A model generated the notes under the pieces. It saw nothing but the letters and a program-made list of their open reading frames with translations, was not told the DNA's origin and ran no database searches. 64,000 nucleotides of DNA from contig CM061238.1 in the NCBI GenBank assembly GCA_030848705.1, positions 44,431,133 through 44,495,132 on the forward strand, written 5' to 3'. Position numbers and translations under genes: made by a program. This DNA comes from Heracleum sosnowskyi. Taxonomy: Eukaryota; Streptophyta; Magnoliopsida; Apiales; Apiaceae. The number at the start of each line of letters is the position of its first letter. Within the stretch, counting starts at the first letter, position 1. Shown here one piece after another: positions 22,905 through 34,979 of the stretch.

Positions 22905-23919
22905 TATCCCAAATGACCTAACAGAATTGTAGAAGGGGGGGGGGGGGTTGAATACAATTCTTGATATTTCTTGAACTTAAAACAACTTACAAATAAAACT
23001 GAACTTAAAGTAAAAATCACAAGCACATAAATAATTTCAGTTGGATTGTTTGATGATCCAACTGAAGTGATTTTTATTGCGGAAATAATCTGTGATACAA
23101 AAGTACACAGCTGCTCAGTTACAAGGTTGTAGAGAAGAATGCTCTCAAGGATAGCTAATACAAACTATTTGTTTTTCTTCTCTTTTATTAAAGTAACTGC
23201 TACACTTGGTTATATATCCCCAAGTTTACAACCCTATTTTTGGCTACACTAAAAGTACAATGAGTAACCGCCAATAGTTTGCTTTTCATCCCTTTGTCCA
23301 GTGGTCCTTGGAGATCCTTGCTTTTGTCTTCATGCTTATTATGATCACTCCCAAGACCCAATTGGAAACTGGGATGTTTCCTTATTCCCCATGTCCATTT
23401 TAATGGTTTCCAATGCAAAGTACACTTCCACATCACCTTTAGATCTGTTCAGTAAACTGTCACTATCACTTTGTCAACCATTCAGAAAAGCAATAATGAT
23501 TCGTTGATAGCAGGGAGATGTGTTTCGTTGATAGCTTTATTCTTCATTCCGTTGATGGTGTTTCCCTCGTTTCGTTGATGAGTAAACTCCATACTGTTGA
23601 CAGAGTAATCTTCATACCGTTGACATGTCTTCACTTAGGCAAAATTACAAGGCATAATATATTTACAATTAACCAACCTATTTTGCCTATCTAGTACTTA
23701 GTCAACATGACTTAGAAAACCTATCTAATACATATAACAGAATGCCTATCATTTGAGAAGTATTGTACAATGCAATTGCTACAACACTCATTTCGTTGAT
23801 GAGCTTCCTGTCAACGGAATGCTGCAAAGCATGCCATTTCGTTGACAGCTACAAAGTGACTTTACACAAATTCTACTAAGTGTTTTATGTTTATTATCAA
23901 GAACAACATATTCCTAACA
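22905..23919 (-). repeat. 3' LTR of the Sirevirus
   Basis: About 1,015 bp, nearly identical to the 5' LTR. The inner end is CCTAACA (plus strand) next to the polypurine tract. TATA module at about 23210-23217. It carries about eight CGTTGA/TCAACG motif copies between 23500 and 23860 and a G-run at 22935-22947 that is longer than in the other LTR. Confidence 0.93.
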
Positions 23920-23930
23920 ATCTCCCCCAA
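23920..23930 (-). other. Polypurine tract
   Basis: TTGGGGGAGAT on the minus strand, immediately before the 3' LTR, as expected for plus-strand priming. Confidence 0.85.
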
Positions 23931-24105
23931 TTTATGACTGATAGAATAACAGCCATAAATCAAGAGACTTGATGATAACAAAAACACTCATATACATTCT
24001 AAATTACAAAAGTAGAAAATGCATTAAGCTTCATAATATTTTGAATAAAATACAAGACTTACAAGACTAATGCCAAGAAGTGCTCCTCTAGACTGAGCAA
24101 ATGAT

Positions 24106-27100
24106 TCATCTTTGTCTTCTTTGTGGCATAGTCTTCTTCCCTCTCTTAGAGTTGTTTTCCTCAATCTGAACCTGTAGCCTTCTGTAGAAGATCTTCTCTT
24201 CCTCATCTTGATCACCAAGCTTGGATTGCATAAGCTTTAGAGTTTGATTAGATGCCTTATCCAGCTGGTCTTCCATTCTGAAGAACCTTCTGCAGTTGTC
24301 CTTGTCCTTAAATTCCATCATCCAGTAGGGTTGAAGATGGATCTTCTTTCCTGTTGAGGGCACTCTAAGCATCCTGGGAAGAGCCTCAGGCTTGTTCCAG
24401 CTAGCCTTTATTTGACATATTTTGGAGACCACCTCAGACTTGGCTGTTTTGGTGAAGCCAAAGTCTTTCTTCAAGCATCTAAACACTGTGAGTAGTGTTT
24501 GGTAGTCTTCTCCTAAAATTCTGTAGAGAGGCCATGTTTGTTCTCTACCACCCTTGAATGTTAAAACTAATCTTTCAGGCATCTTTTGAGAAGCTGCAAT
24601 GCCCCTTACTTCCACCAGGTTGTCTAAATCAAGATGTAAGCTAGATTCTTCCCTAATGTCAGCAATGTACATGCAGTCCTCTGGATTTGAAGGGGGTTTC
24701 TGAGGTTGTGGCTTTCTCACAAATATTGGCTTTGCCTTGACAACCCTTTTCTTGGTCTTCATTGGCTGATCCTTTTCAAATAGGAATTTTGGAAAATAGG
24801 CTTCATCAAATTCAATAGGCTCCTCCTTTGGCATGATTGGTTGATCATGATAGTTGACAGGGTGTGCAGGATCACAGGCCAACTTTCCTTCAATAGGTAG
24901 ACCAGTAGGAATTTGATGTGCACTTGTTGTGGAAGAGGCTTGAGCAGTGTCATGAGAGTCCTCTTTATCAAAGTCCAGATTCCTCTTAGCTCTAGCCTTT
25001 GGTTGCCTTATACTTTTCCTTGCTTCCTTAGCTCCATCCTTGGCTTTATCTTCCTGTAGAGTTTCTTCATCTTCCAGTGCTTGAGCAACTGCCAATGCTT
25101 GCATTGCTGCCCTTTCAGATTCTTCAGCTTTGGCCTTAGCAAAATTTGGGTGACCAACCCAAATGCAGATTTCCTTGCTGTCCCTGTAGATGATGGCCCT
25201 TTGATTCCTTATGCTTGGATGATTGCTTTCCTTGCACTTAGTGATCAGCTTCCCTAGGACTTTGAACTCATCTGGCTTTGGTGGAGGATAAAATATCCTT
25301 TCAGTGTTCTTGCCTTTGGGTTTGATAGGTGATATTGGAGAAATCCCTCTTGCATCCACATTCCTAAAGCATGAAGATTGGCCTTTCTCATTTCTTGAAT
25401 CTTGAAGGATTCCATGCTGAAGGGGCTCTATAGCATAAGAGCTCTTTAACTGTGGCTCCATTTGTACTGTCACCATTGCATTTGTTGATGGCTGATCTGT
25501 CTTTGAAGATTCAGTAATTTTCTTGAACCTTGCTTCTATGTTGGACCAGTGATCTTTGATCTGTTCTGCAAGTTCCATCCTCATAGAAGCTTCCTTAATT
25601 AGATCAATACCATCCTTTTGCTTCTTTCCAAACTCCCCCATTGCTAATGGCTCTTCTGGTAAGGAGATGGCTGGGACCAAAACCTTTGTGATTTGTATCT
25701 CTAGCTCCTTAGTTTCCTTAGTTTTCTCCCCCTTTTTGTTATCATCAAGTGAGATGATAGGGAGTCCTTGAGCTGCCAGAAGCTGGGTAAGTAGCTGAGT
25801 TTGCTTCTACTGTTCCTTCTGCATGTGAGAAAGTGTAGCCTCAACTTTGTCCACTCTAGAGGAGAGAGTTTTTAAAGATGAGGACACTTCAGGTTCCTTG
25901 GTGAAAAACCTTGACATCTTGGAGACAGTGTGAAGAGGAAGCTTTTCATCTAGCCTCCTGTCAGTAGCATCCCTAAGGTTGCTAATTGAATCCTTTATTT
26001 CTGTAGCTTCAATCCTTGTCTGCAACATTTGTAGCCTTTGAATTTCCAGAGAATCCATTATGGCCTTATAGAATTTCTTGTCCCTTGCAGTTGCTGACTC
26101 ATGAGCTAGATATGCCTCATTGTATTGCCTTGTAATAGCAGCATCCAAGTTGGATCTACCATGCATATCTTAAGAAAGCCAGTTTGGTGTAGGAGGCACC
26201 ACAGAAGTCCCAGTCTGTGTAGTAGTGGCCACCTGTAGATTGTCACCAAAGCTGTCTTCATCATCAGAAAACTCAAATTCTCCACTTGCTGCAGCTCCTG
26301 GAGGTAGATTGGTCAAGGCATCCTTTGCTCTTTGCATTGATGCAGTAGTATGAATTAAGTTGAGTGACCTTTCTACCTCCACATTGCCCTGTTGAGCCAT
26401 AACTTGATAGGCTAACACAGGATGAGTAAAGGTCTCAGGATCCAGGGAAATACTATCCAGAGTTTGTTGATAATGCTCTTGGAAGGTAAGTTCCCTTTCT
26501 CCCTCACTGACCCCCATTAACTCACTTGCAATGGCTGCTTCCATCCTTATTGCTCCTGTAGTCCCTTCTCTCTCTCCACTCTTTTCTTGCATCATGGGCT
26601 CCCCATGGCTCACACCTCTCACACCCTCACCTTCACCTACTAAGGTGGTACTCTCAATCTCTCCTTTTGCCTGGCTGGAAGAAATAGCCAGCCTCTCACT
26701 CTCAGACTCTCCTTTTGCCTGGCTGCAAGCCAGCCTCTCAGTTTCACTCCCTCTCAAACCTAAAAGTGTCTCAACTACCACCAGGTCATCTACACTAGTT
26801 GTGGAAACAACTGGGTTTTCAATAAGGGGTGTAGATTGACCTATCAACGGAATGGTAGGTTGAACTGTCAACGGTATGGATACCGTTGATGGAGAAACAC
26901 TTGTCAACGAAAGAAGCTGTTTCGTTGATGAAGTCAATAAAGCACTTTGAGAAAGTGAAATTACAGTAGAATCTGTGGTGATTGATTTTAGAGATTTGTC
27001 CACAGATCCTCTTGCAACTTCAGAAAAAATTGGTTGATGGCCCAACAAATCACTTAACAAGTGATGGCCACTAGCTTCAGAGTGGGGCTTCTCCAAGATT

Positions 27101-28554
27101 AGAGTTGGAGAATCAGGAATAGATGTATGTATCATGTCCACATCTAGAGATAAAGTTGGTGAATTTGATGGAGATAGTTCAAGGTTGATGTTTAGAGAAT
27201 GGGACTGTAACCCCAGAGTAATGATAGGGGTTACATCAAACTGAATTTGTGAAACTGGAAGTGTAGCTTCCAGAGTGTGTGCACCCTGTGAACCCTTGGA
27301 CTTTTGTTTCACCCTCCTTTGGTATTGGGAAAAAGTAGACTGTGGGCTTGAAGTGTCCCTTACCCTCTTGGAGTGTGCTCTTGGAGAAGAGCTTGTTTCA
27401 ATAATTACATCCTTTTGGGAGGATGCAATTAGACTTGTGTTTAAATCCATATTACTCATTGTGTCTTGTTGGGAAGACACAATGGGGCTTGGCTGGATTT
27501 CACTCATCTGTCCTTCCTTATCCTTAGGGTTTCTTTTATGTTCACCCCTTCCCTCACCTCTCACAGCACCTACAACACTCCCCTTAGGTTGTGTAGTGGA
27601 TTTTACAACAGGTGCCTTTTGGGAAGCACCTGAGGTTGGCTTGGAGGATTTCTTTGATTTTGGTCTTGTTGCTGGGGTAGGAGCCTGTTGGGTCACAACT
27701 ACAGACTCCACAGCAACAGTACTGGGTGATATAGTTGAAGTAACAATTATACTAGAAGGGATAGCAGTAGTTACCTCAATTACTGGCAGATACACCACTG
27801 GAACCTCACCATTGTGGTTCAGCCTCAGTATGTCTGTCAGTACTCTCTTTTCTTGCACAAAACACTCAAACTTGGAAACAAGGTTAGAAATAACTAATGG
27901 TGTTGGACTAACATGATTAGCCAACATCATCAGAAACCTAGCATAATAGATATTCTTTTTCCTATTAGCCTTATCACCCAACTTAGCACCAATTTCATAC
28001 ATAAGTTGGGTGCTAAAGTTGTAATATCTATCAGTTAGGAGCATGGTAAAAAGAATCAACATGGAATTAGTTAATGCATCAAAATTACTAATCTTACCAG
28101 AAAAGACCTTGATAAATGCATCAGCTAAATAACTATATTCCCTAACCAAACCTCTCCTAATTATTCTACCCAGATTATCAGTAGGCAAAGAGTAGTTTAT
28201 TGAATTTAGCAAGTTAACCATTTCAGTGATTGTAGGCAAAGCATCACAGTTATTTTCAGGAATATGTAAACATGCTTGCAATACATCAGAATTAACTATG
28301 TACTCTTTACCTTGTATGGTGAATTGCAGTGTGCAGTTTGTTCCACTATACTCACATGAGGTCCAAATCTCCTCGATTATCTCATTATAGAGAGGAGTTG
28401 AGTGAAACATTGCATAGCTCAATTTGCAGTTCTTCATGAAGTCCATCATCTTGAAAAAGATACTGTTTGGACCCTCCTTGACAACAAATGGGATTGAGTT
28501 GTTTTTTTCGTAGATGAACCCTCCAGCAGACATAAGCTTGACTATGGGTGCCAT
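24106..28554 (-). pseudogene. Very large env-position ORF of the Sirevirus, two nonsense codons
   Basis: One reading frame runs from ATG at 28554 to the stop at 24106 (1,483 codons) and is broken only by TAA at 26170-26172 and TAG at 25807-25809; the three open pieces are in register with no indel. The first piece (794 codons) has a folded-looking N-terminal third (about residues 1-260), then a low-complexity Ser/Thr/Pro-rich region. The middle piece (119 codons) looks like a coiled coil (IEATEIKDSISNLRDATDRR). The last piece is basic and Lys/Glu-rich. By place it matches the env-like ORF of Sireviruses. I see no signal peptide or convincing membrane segment, so the name rests on position alone. 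Whether the stops are decay or are read through is open. Confidence 0.75.
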
Positions 28555-29093
28555 TGTTGTGTGAAGAAAAGCTTCGAGCTAAATTGCTTGTTAGAGAGAA
28601 GAAGAGAGAAAAGCCTTTGGAATTTTTGAGAACAGGTAAAAAGAAAATAAAGAAAATAGAATTTCTTAAATACTCCCCCAAAAATTCTCAGAAAAAGAGT
28701 CCAATAATAAATGTAAATTACTGGATTGGCTTAAAAATATAACCGTTACTTTTAAAGAATTACCATGATTTATACTTACAGGGGTGTATGCACAGATCGT
28801 GGTAACGGACGTGTCAAATTTCAACGGTTCAGATTAAAAGCGCTAAATCAACGAATCAGGATTGGGCGGTTAAAGACCCGTCTTATTTCGTTGATAAAGC
28901 TGTGTTTCGTTGATATAAAAGAGCTATCAACGAAACACCCAGAAAAATGCTAAGACTGTCAACGAAATGGTTCGTTTCGTTGACATAGTAATTTTGACTT
29001 AGACAAAATTTCACTTTTTCCTGAGAAGATTAATTCACAGAAAAACATAGCAAGTTTCTGGCTGCATCTTAACTTGCAAAAATCTCAAAATAA
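28555..29093 (-). other. Spacer between pol and the env-position ORF
   Basis: No ORF of note. Holds about seven copies of the CGTTGA/TCAACG motif between 28819 and 28985, in both orientations. Confidence 0.7.
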
Positions 29094-32000
29094 TTAAGAG
29101 AAATTTAGCATACCTAGCTCACTTACTAATCTTGAGAATGTGGATTCATCAAGTGGCTTGGTAAAGATGTCTGCAAGTTGTTGTTCACTTGGAACAAAAT
29201 GTAACTCCACAGTACCATTCATAACATGTTCTCTAATGAAATGGTACTTGATGTCAATGTGCTTGGTCCTTGAATGCTGCACTGGATTCTCAGTAATGGC
29301 AATGGCACTAGTGTTGTCACAGAAAATAGGAATTTTCTCAACTCTTAATCCATAATCAAGTAGTTGATTTTTCATCCATAAAATCTGTGCACAACAACTT
29401 CCAGCTGCAATATACTCAGCCTCAGCTGTGGAGGTAGAAACTGAGTTTTGTTTCTTGCTGAACCATGAGACAAGCTTGTTTCCTAAGAATTGACAGGTGC
29501 CTGTTGTGCTTTTCCTGTCAATTTTACATCCTGCAAAATCTGCATCTGAATAACCAATTAGTTCAAAGCCAGATTCTCTAGGATACCAAATGCCAAGGTT
29601 TGGTGTTCCTTTGAGATATCTGAAAATTCTTTTAATAGCAACTAAATGGGATTCCCTAGGATCAGCCTGAAATCTAGCACATAGACATGTAGCAAACATA
29701 ATATCAGGTCTACTAGCTGTTAAATATAAAAGTGAGCCTACCATGCCTCTGTAACCTGAAATGTCCACAGATTTTTCCTTAGTATTCAATTCAAGTTTGG
29801 TGGCAGTAGACATGGGAGTTTTGGCAGGAGAGCATTCCATTAAATTAAACGTCTTTAATAAATCATGAATATATTTTGTTTGACTAATGAAAATGCCTTC
29901 ATTAACTTGCTTCACTTGAAGCCCAAGAAAGTAAGTTAATTCTCCCATCATGCTCATTTCATATTTACTTTGCATAAGCTTGGCAAACTTTTGACAAAGT
30001 TTCACATCTGTAGACCCAAAGATTATGTCATCTACATAAATTTGAACAAGTATAGTAGAGCCATTCACAACCCTGTGAAAAAGAGTTTTATCTACAGTAC
30101 CTCTAGTGAAGTGATTCTCAAGGAGGAACTGTGAAAGTGTGTCATACCAGGCTCTAGGTGCTTGTTTCAAACCATAGAGTGCTTTGAGGAGGAAGTATAC
30201 ATATTCTGGAAAATCATCATCTTCAAAACCAGGAGGTTGACTTACATACACCTCCTCTTCCAATTCCCCATTCAGAAAAGCACTCTTCACATCCATTTGA
30301 TAGACTTTGAAATTGGCATGGGCTGCATAGGCTAGGAAAATCCTTATTGCTTCTAGTCTTGCAACAGGAGCAAATGTTTCATCAAAATCAATTCCTTCTT
30401 CCTGTGAATAGCCTTTTGCAACCAGTCTTGCTTTGTTCCTTGTGACTATGCCATTTTCATCCATCTTGTTTCTGAACACCCATTTTGTGCCTATGACACT
30501 CCTGTCCTTAGGCTTGGGCACCAGCTTCCAAACATTGTTCCTTTCAAATTGGTTTAGCTCTTCTTGCATAGCCAAAACCCAATCTGGATCTAGAAGTGCA
30601 TCCTCAAGTTTCTTTGGCTCATCTTGAGACAGAAAGCTGCTATATAGACATTCTTCTTGAGTTGCTCTTCTAGTTTGGACTTTTGAAGAAACATCACCTA
30701 TAATAAGTTCAAAGGGATGATCTTTAGTCCATTTCCTTGAGGGAGGTAGATTTGCTCTTGAAGAGGTAGCTTCATGATCATGATTGCCTTGATTGGATAT
30801 TTGTCCTTGAGAAAGTCCCCCTGAGTTTGTTATCCCTAAATGATCACTTCTAGAAGCATTTCTATGACTGTCAACGGTATTACCATTTTGGCTGTCAACG
30901 AAACGCTCATTTTGACTGTCAACGAATCCACCATCATGACTGTCAGCGAAATGACCATTTGGTCTGCTAGCAGCTATTCTTTTCAATCTTAATGCAACAA
31001 TTTCATCTTCACTGCTGCTTTCATCTGTGCTAGATACAACAACTTTAGGCTGTTTCTCAGTAGCCTTAACATGATTCACTTGATCTCCTTCCTCATTTTC
31101 AAAAGAAAGACTTTCATGGAAACCTTCATCACAGAGACCTTGAATTTTGAGATCATCAAAAACAACATGTACAGATTCCATAACAATGTTGGTTCTGAGA
31201 TTATAGACTCTGTAGGCTTTCCCTGCTGCATATCCCCCAAATATTGCTTCATCTGCCTTTGCTTCAAATTTCCCCAAATGCTCAGCTTGATTTCTCAGAA
31301 CAAAGCACTTGCATCCAAAGACATGAAGAAAATCCAATAGTGGCTTCTTTCTTTTGAGTAGCTGATAAGGGGTCATTCCTTTGGCCTGATTAATCAAAGA
31401 AATATTCTGAGTGAAGCAAGCTGTATTAACTGCCTCAGCCCAAAAATAAGTTGGTAACTTTGATTCATCTAGCATTGTCCTTGCAGCTTCAATAAGTGTT
31501 CTGTTTTTCCTTTCAACTACACCATTTTGCTGTGGTGTCCTTGCTGCTGAAAACTCATGCAAAATACCATTTTCTTCACAGAACACCTTCATGCTTGAAT
31601 TCTTGAATTCTGTCCCATTGTCACTCCTAATCCTTCTTACTTTCAAGTCAGGATGATTGTTTACCATCTTGATGTGATTGATAATGATTTCACTTGCCTC
31701 ATCTTTGGAGAGCAAAAAGAAAGTCCATGTAAATCTAGAAAAATCATCAACAATCACAAGACAATATTTCTTCTTTGAAATAGACATGACATTTACAGGG
31801 CCAAACAAATCCATATGAAGCAACTCAAGCTGATGGACAATTGATGACTCTGTCTTGCTTTTGAATGATGCCTTCTTTTGTTTCCCTTTTTGACAGGCAT
31901 CACACAAACCATCCTTGGAAAACTCCACCTGTGGAATTCCTCTAGCAAGATCTTTCCTCACCAAGTCATTCATAACTTTAAAATTCAGATGAGATAATTT

Positions 32001-32429
32001 CTTGTGCCATAGCCAACTTTCATCCTTGCTTGCCTTGCTGAAAAGACAAGTGATGGTTTCTGGACTTGTGCTACTAAAGTCAGCAATGTACACATTCCCT
32101 CTTCTGAATCCAGTCATTACCACATTGTTGTTTCCTCCTTTAGAAACAACACAGGCTTCTCTAGAAAAAGTAACTAAAAATCCTTTGTCACAAAGTTGAC
32201 TGATGCTAAGCAAATTGTGCTTAAGACCATCCACCAATGCAACCTCATCTATGATGACATTCTCTTTTGAAATCAAGCCATATCCCTTTGTGTAGCCTTT
32301 GCTGTCATCTCCAAAAGCAATACAAGGGCCAGCTTTTTCCTGAAACTCTGTGAGCAGGGTAGAATCACCAGTCATGTGTCTTGAACAACCACTATCCAAG
32401 TACCAAAGATTCATTTTGTCTCCCTGCAC
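29094..32429 (-). CDS. pol: Sirevirus pol: protease, integrase, reverse transcriptase, RNase H
   Basis: An open frame of 1,111 codons ending in TAA at 29094-29096. The first codon in the frame used here is GTG and the first ATG is at 32414, so pol is probably made as a Gag-Pol fusion or from a spliced RNA. Domains in order: aspartic protease motif WYLDSGCSRHMTGD (about residue 10); integrase with DLFGP (about 203), SDNGTEF (about 268) and GVVERKNRTL (about 300); reverse transcriptase with WVFRNKMDENG, QMDVKSAFLNGELEEEVY and catalytic YVDDIIFG (about 800); RNase H with YSDADFAGC (about 963), STAEAEYIAA and a terminal TKHIDIKYHFIRE block. All core catalytic residues that I can check are present, so the enzyme set may be functional. 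A Ser/Asp-rich linker near residues 500-530 carries VDSQN repeats encoded by the recurring CGTTGA motif. Confidence 0.95.
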   Translation of the reverse strand: MQGDKMNLWYLDSGCSRHMTGDSTLLTEFQEKAGPCIAFGDDSKGYTKGYGLISKENVIIDEVALVDGLKHNLLSISQLCDKGFLVTFSREACVVSKGGNNNVVMTGFRRGNVYIADFSSTSPETITCLFSKASKDESWLWHKKLSHLNFKVMNDLVRKDLARGIPQVEFSKDGLCDACQKGKQKKASFKSKTESSIVHQLELLHMDLFGPVNVMSISKKKYCLVIVDDFSRFTWTFFLLSKDEASEIIINHIKMVNNHPDLKVRRIRSDNGTEFKNSSMKVFCEENGILHEFSAARTPQQNGVVERKNRTLIEAARTMLDESKLPTYFWAEAVNTACFTQNISLINQAKGMTPYQLLKRKKPLLDFLHVFGCKCFVLRNQAEHLGKFEAKADEAIFGGYAAGKAYRVYNLRTNIVMESVHVVFDDLKIQGLCDEGFHESLSFENEEGDQVNHVKATEKQPKVVVSSTDESSSEDEIVALRLKRIAASRPNGHFADSHDGGFVDSQNERFVDSQNGNTVDSHRNASRSDHLGITNSGGLSQGQISNQGNHDHEATSSRANLPPSRKWTKDHPFELIIGDVSSKVQTRRATQEECLYSSFLSQDEPKKLEDALLDPDWVLAMQEELNQFERNNVWKLVPKPKDRSVIGTKWVFRNKMDENGIVTRNKARLVAKGYSQEEGIDFDETFAPVARLEAIRIFLAYAAHANFKVYQMDVKSAFLNGELEEEVYVSQPPGFEDDDFPEYVYFLLKALYGLKQAPRAWYDTLSQFLLENHFTRGTVDKTLFHRVVNGSTILVQIYVDDIIFGSTDVKLCQKFAKLMQSKYEMSMMGELTYFLGLQVKQVNEGIFISQTKYIHDLLKTFNLMECSPAKTPMSTATKLELNTKEKSVDISGYRGMVGSLLYLTASRPDIMFATCLCARFQADPRESHLVAIKRIFRYLKGTPNLGIWYPRESGFELIGYSDADFAGCKIDRKSTTGTCQFLGNKLVSWFSKKQNSVSTSTAEAEYIAAGSCCAQILWMKNQLLDYGLRVEKIPIFCDNTSAIAITENPVQHSRTKHIDIKYHFIREHVMNGTVELHFVPSEQQLADIFTKPLDESTFSRLVSELGMLNFS

Positions 32430-32443
32430 ACAATAAAATCAAA

Positions 32444-34915
32444 TCAAGTTGATTTTGGTACCCAAGTTTCCTTGGGTCCTGTTTTGTTAGCCTTTGCTTT
32501 CCCTTTTACATTATTTTTCACCTTGGGCTCAGATTGATTTAAATCAATCTTTACCCTTGGTGTTGATTTCTGAGGGTTGCTCACATTTTCATTCACAGCA
32601 TGCATAGTTGGAGGAATAAACATGTTATTCATATTTCATAGCATTTGTGGCACATTAAACATATTCATGTATGGATTAGACACAAATGGCATGCTGGTAT
32701 ATGGATTTTGAAATTGTGCATATGGAGCAAACATGTTAGGCATAACAGGCATTGTAGGCATAGAACTATTCATTGTAGGCTTGGGAATTTTCACTTTAAC
32801 AGTCTTCTTAACAGATTTGCAGTTAGTAGATAAATGACTAACACTTCCACAATTAACACATGTCTTTCTAGGAGCATATTTATCTGGTGTGTAATTGTTG
32901 TGTTTGTTAATTCCTACTTTGCCATTCCTGTTATTCTTTTTATTTCCCTTAGCCTCAACTTGAACATTCTCTAACTTATCTTTCAATTGCTTGTTGGACA
33001 AGTGACCTACATTAGCTCTCTCAACAGGCTTCTCAACTTTCTTTGATTTACTAGACTCACCTTGAACAAAGTTCTTGGTGACAGGACCATACTTATTATT
33101 AAGTCTAGTGAGTTCATCTTTTCTTTTCTCTGTCAACGAAACACCCTGATCGGTTGATGGTTCATCTGTCAACGAAACATTGCATTCCGTTGACATATCA
33201 ACCTTCAACAAATGATCATTGTTGTTTGTTGACTCTGTTTCTGATTCTAAGGTTTCACAAACATACCCTAGTTTCTCTTTGTTCTTTTTCCATGATTGTT
33301 CACAGAAAGATTCCATACGTTGAACATTAATGATGTTGGTAGCAACATTCCTGGCATCTTTCCATTTAGCAATCACACTTTGTTCTATTTCAAGTTGTGT
33401 CTTAAGAATTTCTTCCCTTTGTAACACGTTCTCAAGTTCCTTCTTAGCATCCCTACTAACACATCTCATTTTCTCAAATTCAATGAGCTGTGCTTCTAAC
33501 ATTGCATTCCTATCACTTAAGAGCAAATTAGTCTCTTTTATTCTTGAATTCTCTTTGGTAAGTGATTTAAGAGTAACACGTAAATTATATAATACAGTAG
33601 ACATTTCATTTACTGCACTATCGCATTCCTCTTTAGAAAGCTCAGAAAGATTAGTAATTGTTACCTGGTTGCTTGAGGAGCTTGCTTCCTGCTCATGATT
33701 GTTAGCCATAAGAGCCAGGTTGACATATTCAACATCATCATCACAATCTTCACCATTAGCAGCCCAATCATACTCCTGAGACATGAAAGCCTTTTCTTTT
33801 TTCTTGAGAAGTTCAAAGTATTTCTTTTTATAATCAACAGGCTCAAATTTCCTGTTGCCCTTCTCAATCTTGGGCTTTCTGCAGTCTCCAGCAAAGTGAC
33901 CAAGCATTCCGCAATTGAAACATTTAGATTTAGACTTTTCAATCCAGTTACTTTTGTTAGGTTGAAAGTCTCTCCTTGGTGGCCTTGCTTCTGAGTTTCT
34001 CTTGAACTTGAACTTAGAGAATTTTCTTGACAGAAAAGCAATGTGTTCATCAATCTCATCTAAGTCATCCAAGTTGGCTGGTTCTGGTTCTTCTTCTTCT
34101 GTCATCTTGCCTTTACCCTTGCTAACATCACTTCTACAACTAGCTCGACTAGTTGTTGCCTTTGCAGCTTCTTCAGTGTCATCTTCCAGTTGGTTCACAG
34201 ATGCAATCAATGCAATAGATCCACCCTTCTTCTGTACCTTTTCAATTTCTTCATCTTGCTCCATTTCCAACTCATATGTCTTCAAGGTTCCATAAAGCCT
34301 TTCAAGAGTGTAGTCTTTGTACTCTTGAGTGTTTCTGAGAGAAACAGTCATAGGCTTCCATTCTTTTGGAAGAGCTCTAAGAAATTTAAGGTTTGAATCC
34401 TTGGTTTGATAGATCCTCCCATACAGCTTTAATCCATTCAAAAGCTTCTGAAACCTACTAAACGTGTCATTTAGGGTTTCACCAACTTTAAAATGAAAAT
34501 GCTCATATTGTTGTATAAGGAGTTGCATTTTATTTTCCCTGACTTGCTCAGTTCCTTCACAGAGAGTTCTAACAGTGTCCCATACTTCTTTGGAGGTTGT
34601 ACAGTTTATGACATTGTCAAACATCTCTTGCTCCAAACCATTAAACAGAATGTTCATGGTTCTTTTGTCTTTATGGACTTCTGCAACATCTTCAACAGTC
34701 CATTCTGAGACAGGTTTTGGAATCTCTACATCAGGAGCATCATCTGGCAGTCCAACTCTAGAATCAAGCTTCATGGGAACGTGTGGACCTTTCTCAATGC
34801 AGTCTACATACCTCTCATCCATAGACATGAGATGTAAATGCATCTTTACTTTCCAGTGAAAGTAATTGTCCTTATCAAGAACTGGTATCTTCACACCTGC
34901 ATCCTTCTTCACCAT
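32444..34915 (-). pseudogene. gag: Sirevirus gag, one nonsense codon near the end
   Basis: ATG at 34913-34915, about 50 bp after the primer-binding site (MVKKDAGVKIPVLDKDNY). The frame is open for 759 codons to TGA at 32636-32638, then continues in register (MNNMFIPPTMHAVNE) to a second TGA at 32444-32446. The N-terminal half has the copia gag core (WKVKMHLHLM, NALEQEMFD-like block, EVWDTVRTLCEGTEQV). A first zinc knuckle, CFNCGMLGHFAGDC, lies at about residue 330, a coiled-coil-like region in the middle, and a second knuckle, CVNCGSVSHLSTNC, at about residue 685. Two knuckles and a gag this long are Sirevirus traits. The end of gag and the start of pol are in different frames. Because the first TGA falls after both knuckles, the shortened Gag may still assemble; that is inference. 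Confidence 0.9.
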
Positions 34916-34965
34916 GGATTCTGTTTTTGGTCTTGATCTTTAAACTTCTTGTATGTTAGAAGCTT

Positions 34966-34977
34966 GCTCTGATACCA
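34966..34977 (-). other. Primer-binding site, initiator Met tRNA
   Basis: TGGTATCAGAGC on the minus strand, two bases inside the 5' LTR end; this is the common copia primer match to tRNA-iMet. Confidence 0.93.
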
Positions 34978-34979
34978 AT

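Noticed and set aside
23200..23507. Pairs of ORFs repeated at 35279-35586
   Set aside because: The pairs are identical because they lie in the two LTRs; they are not genes.
26531..27916. Plus-strand ORFs opposite the env-position frame
   Set aside because: They mirror the Ser/Thr/Pro-rich low-complexity code of the minus-strand frame and have no domain of their own.
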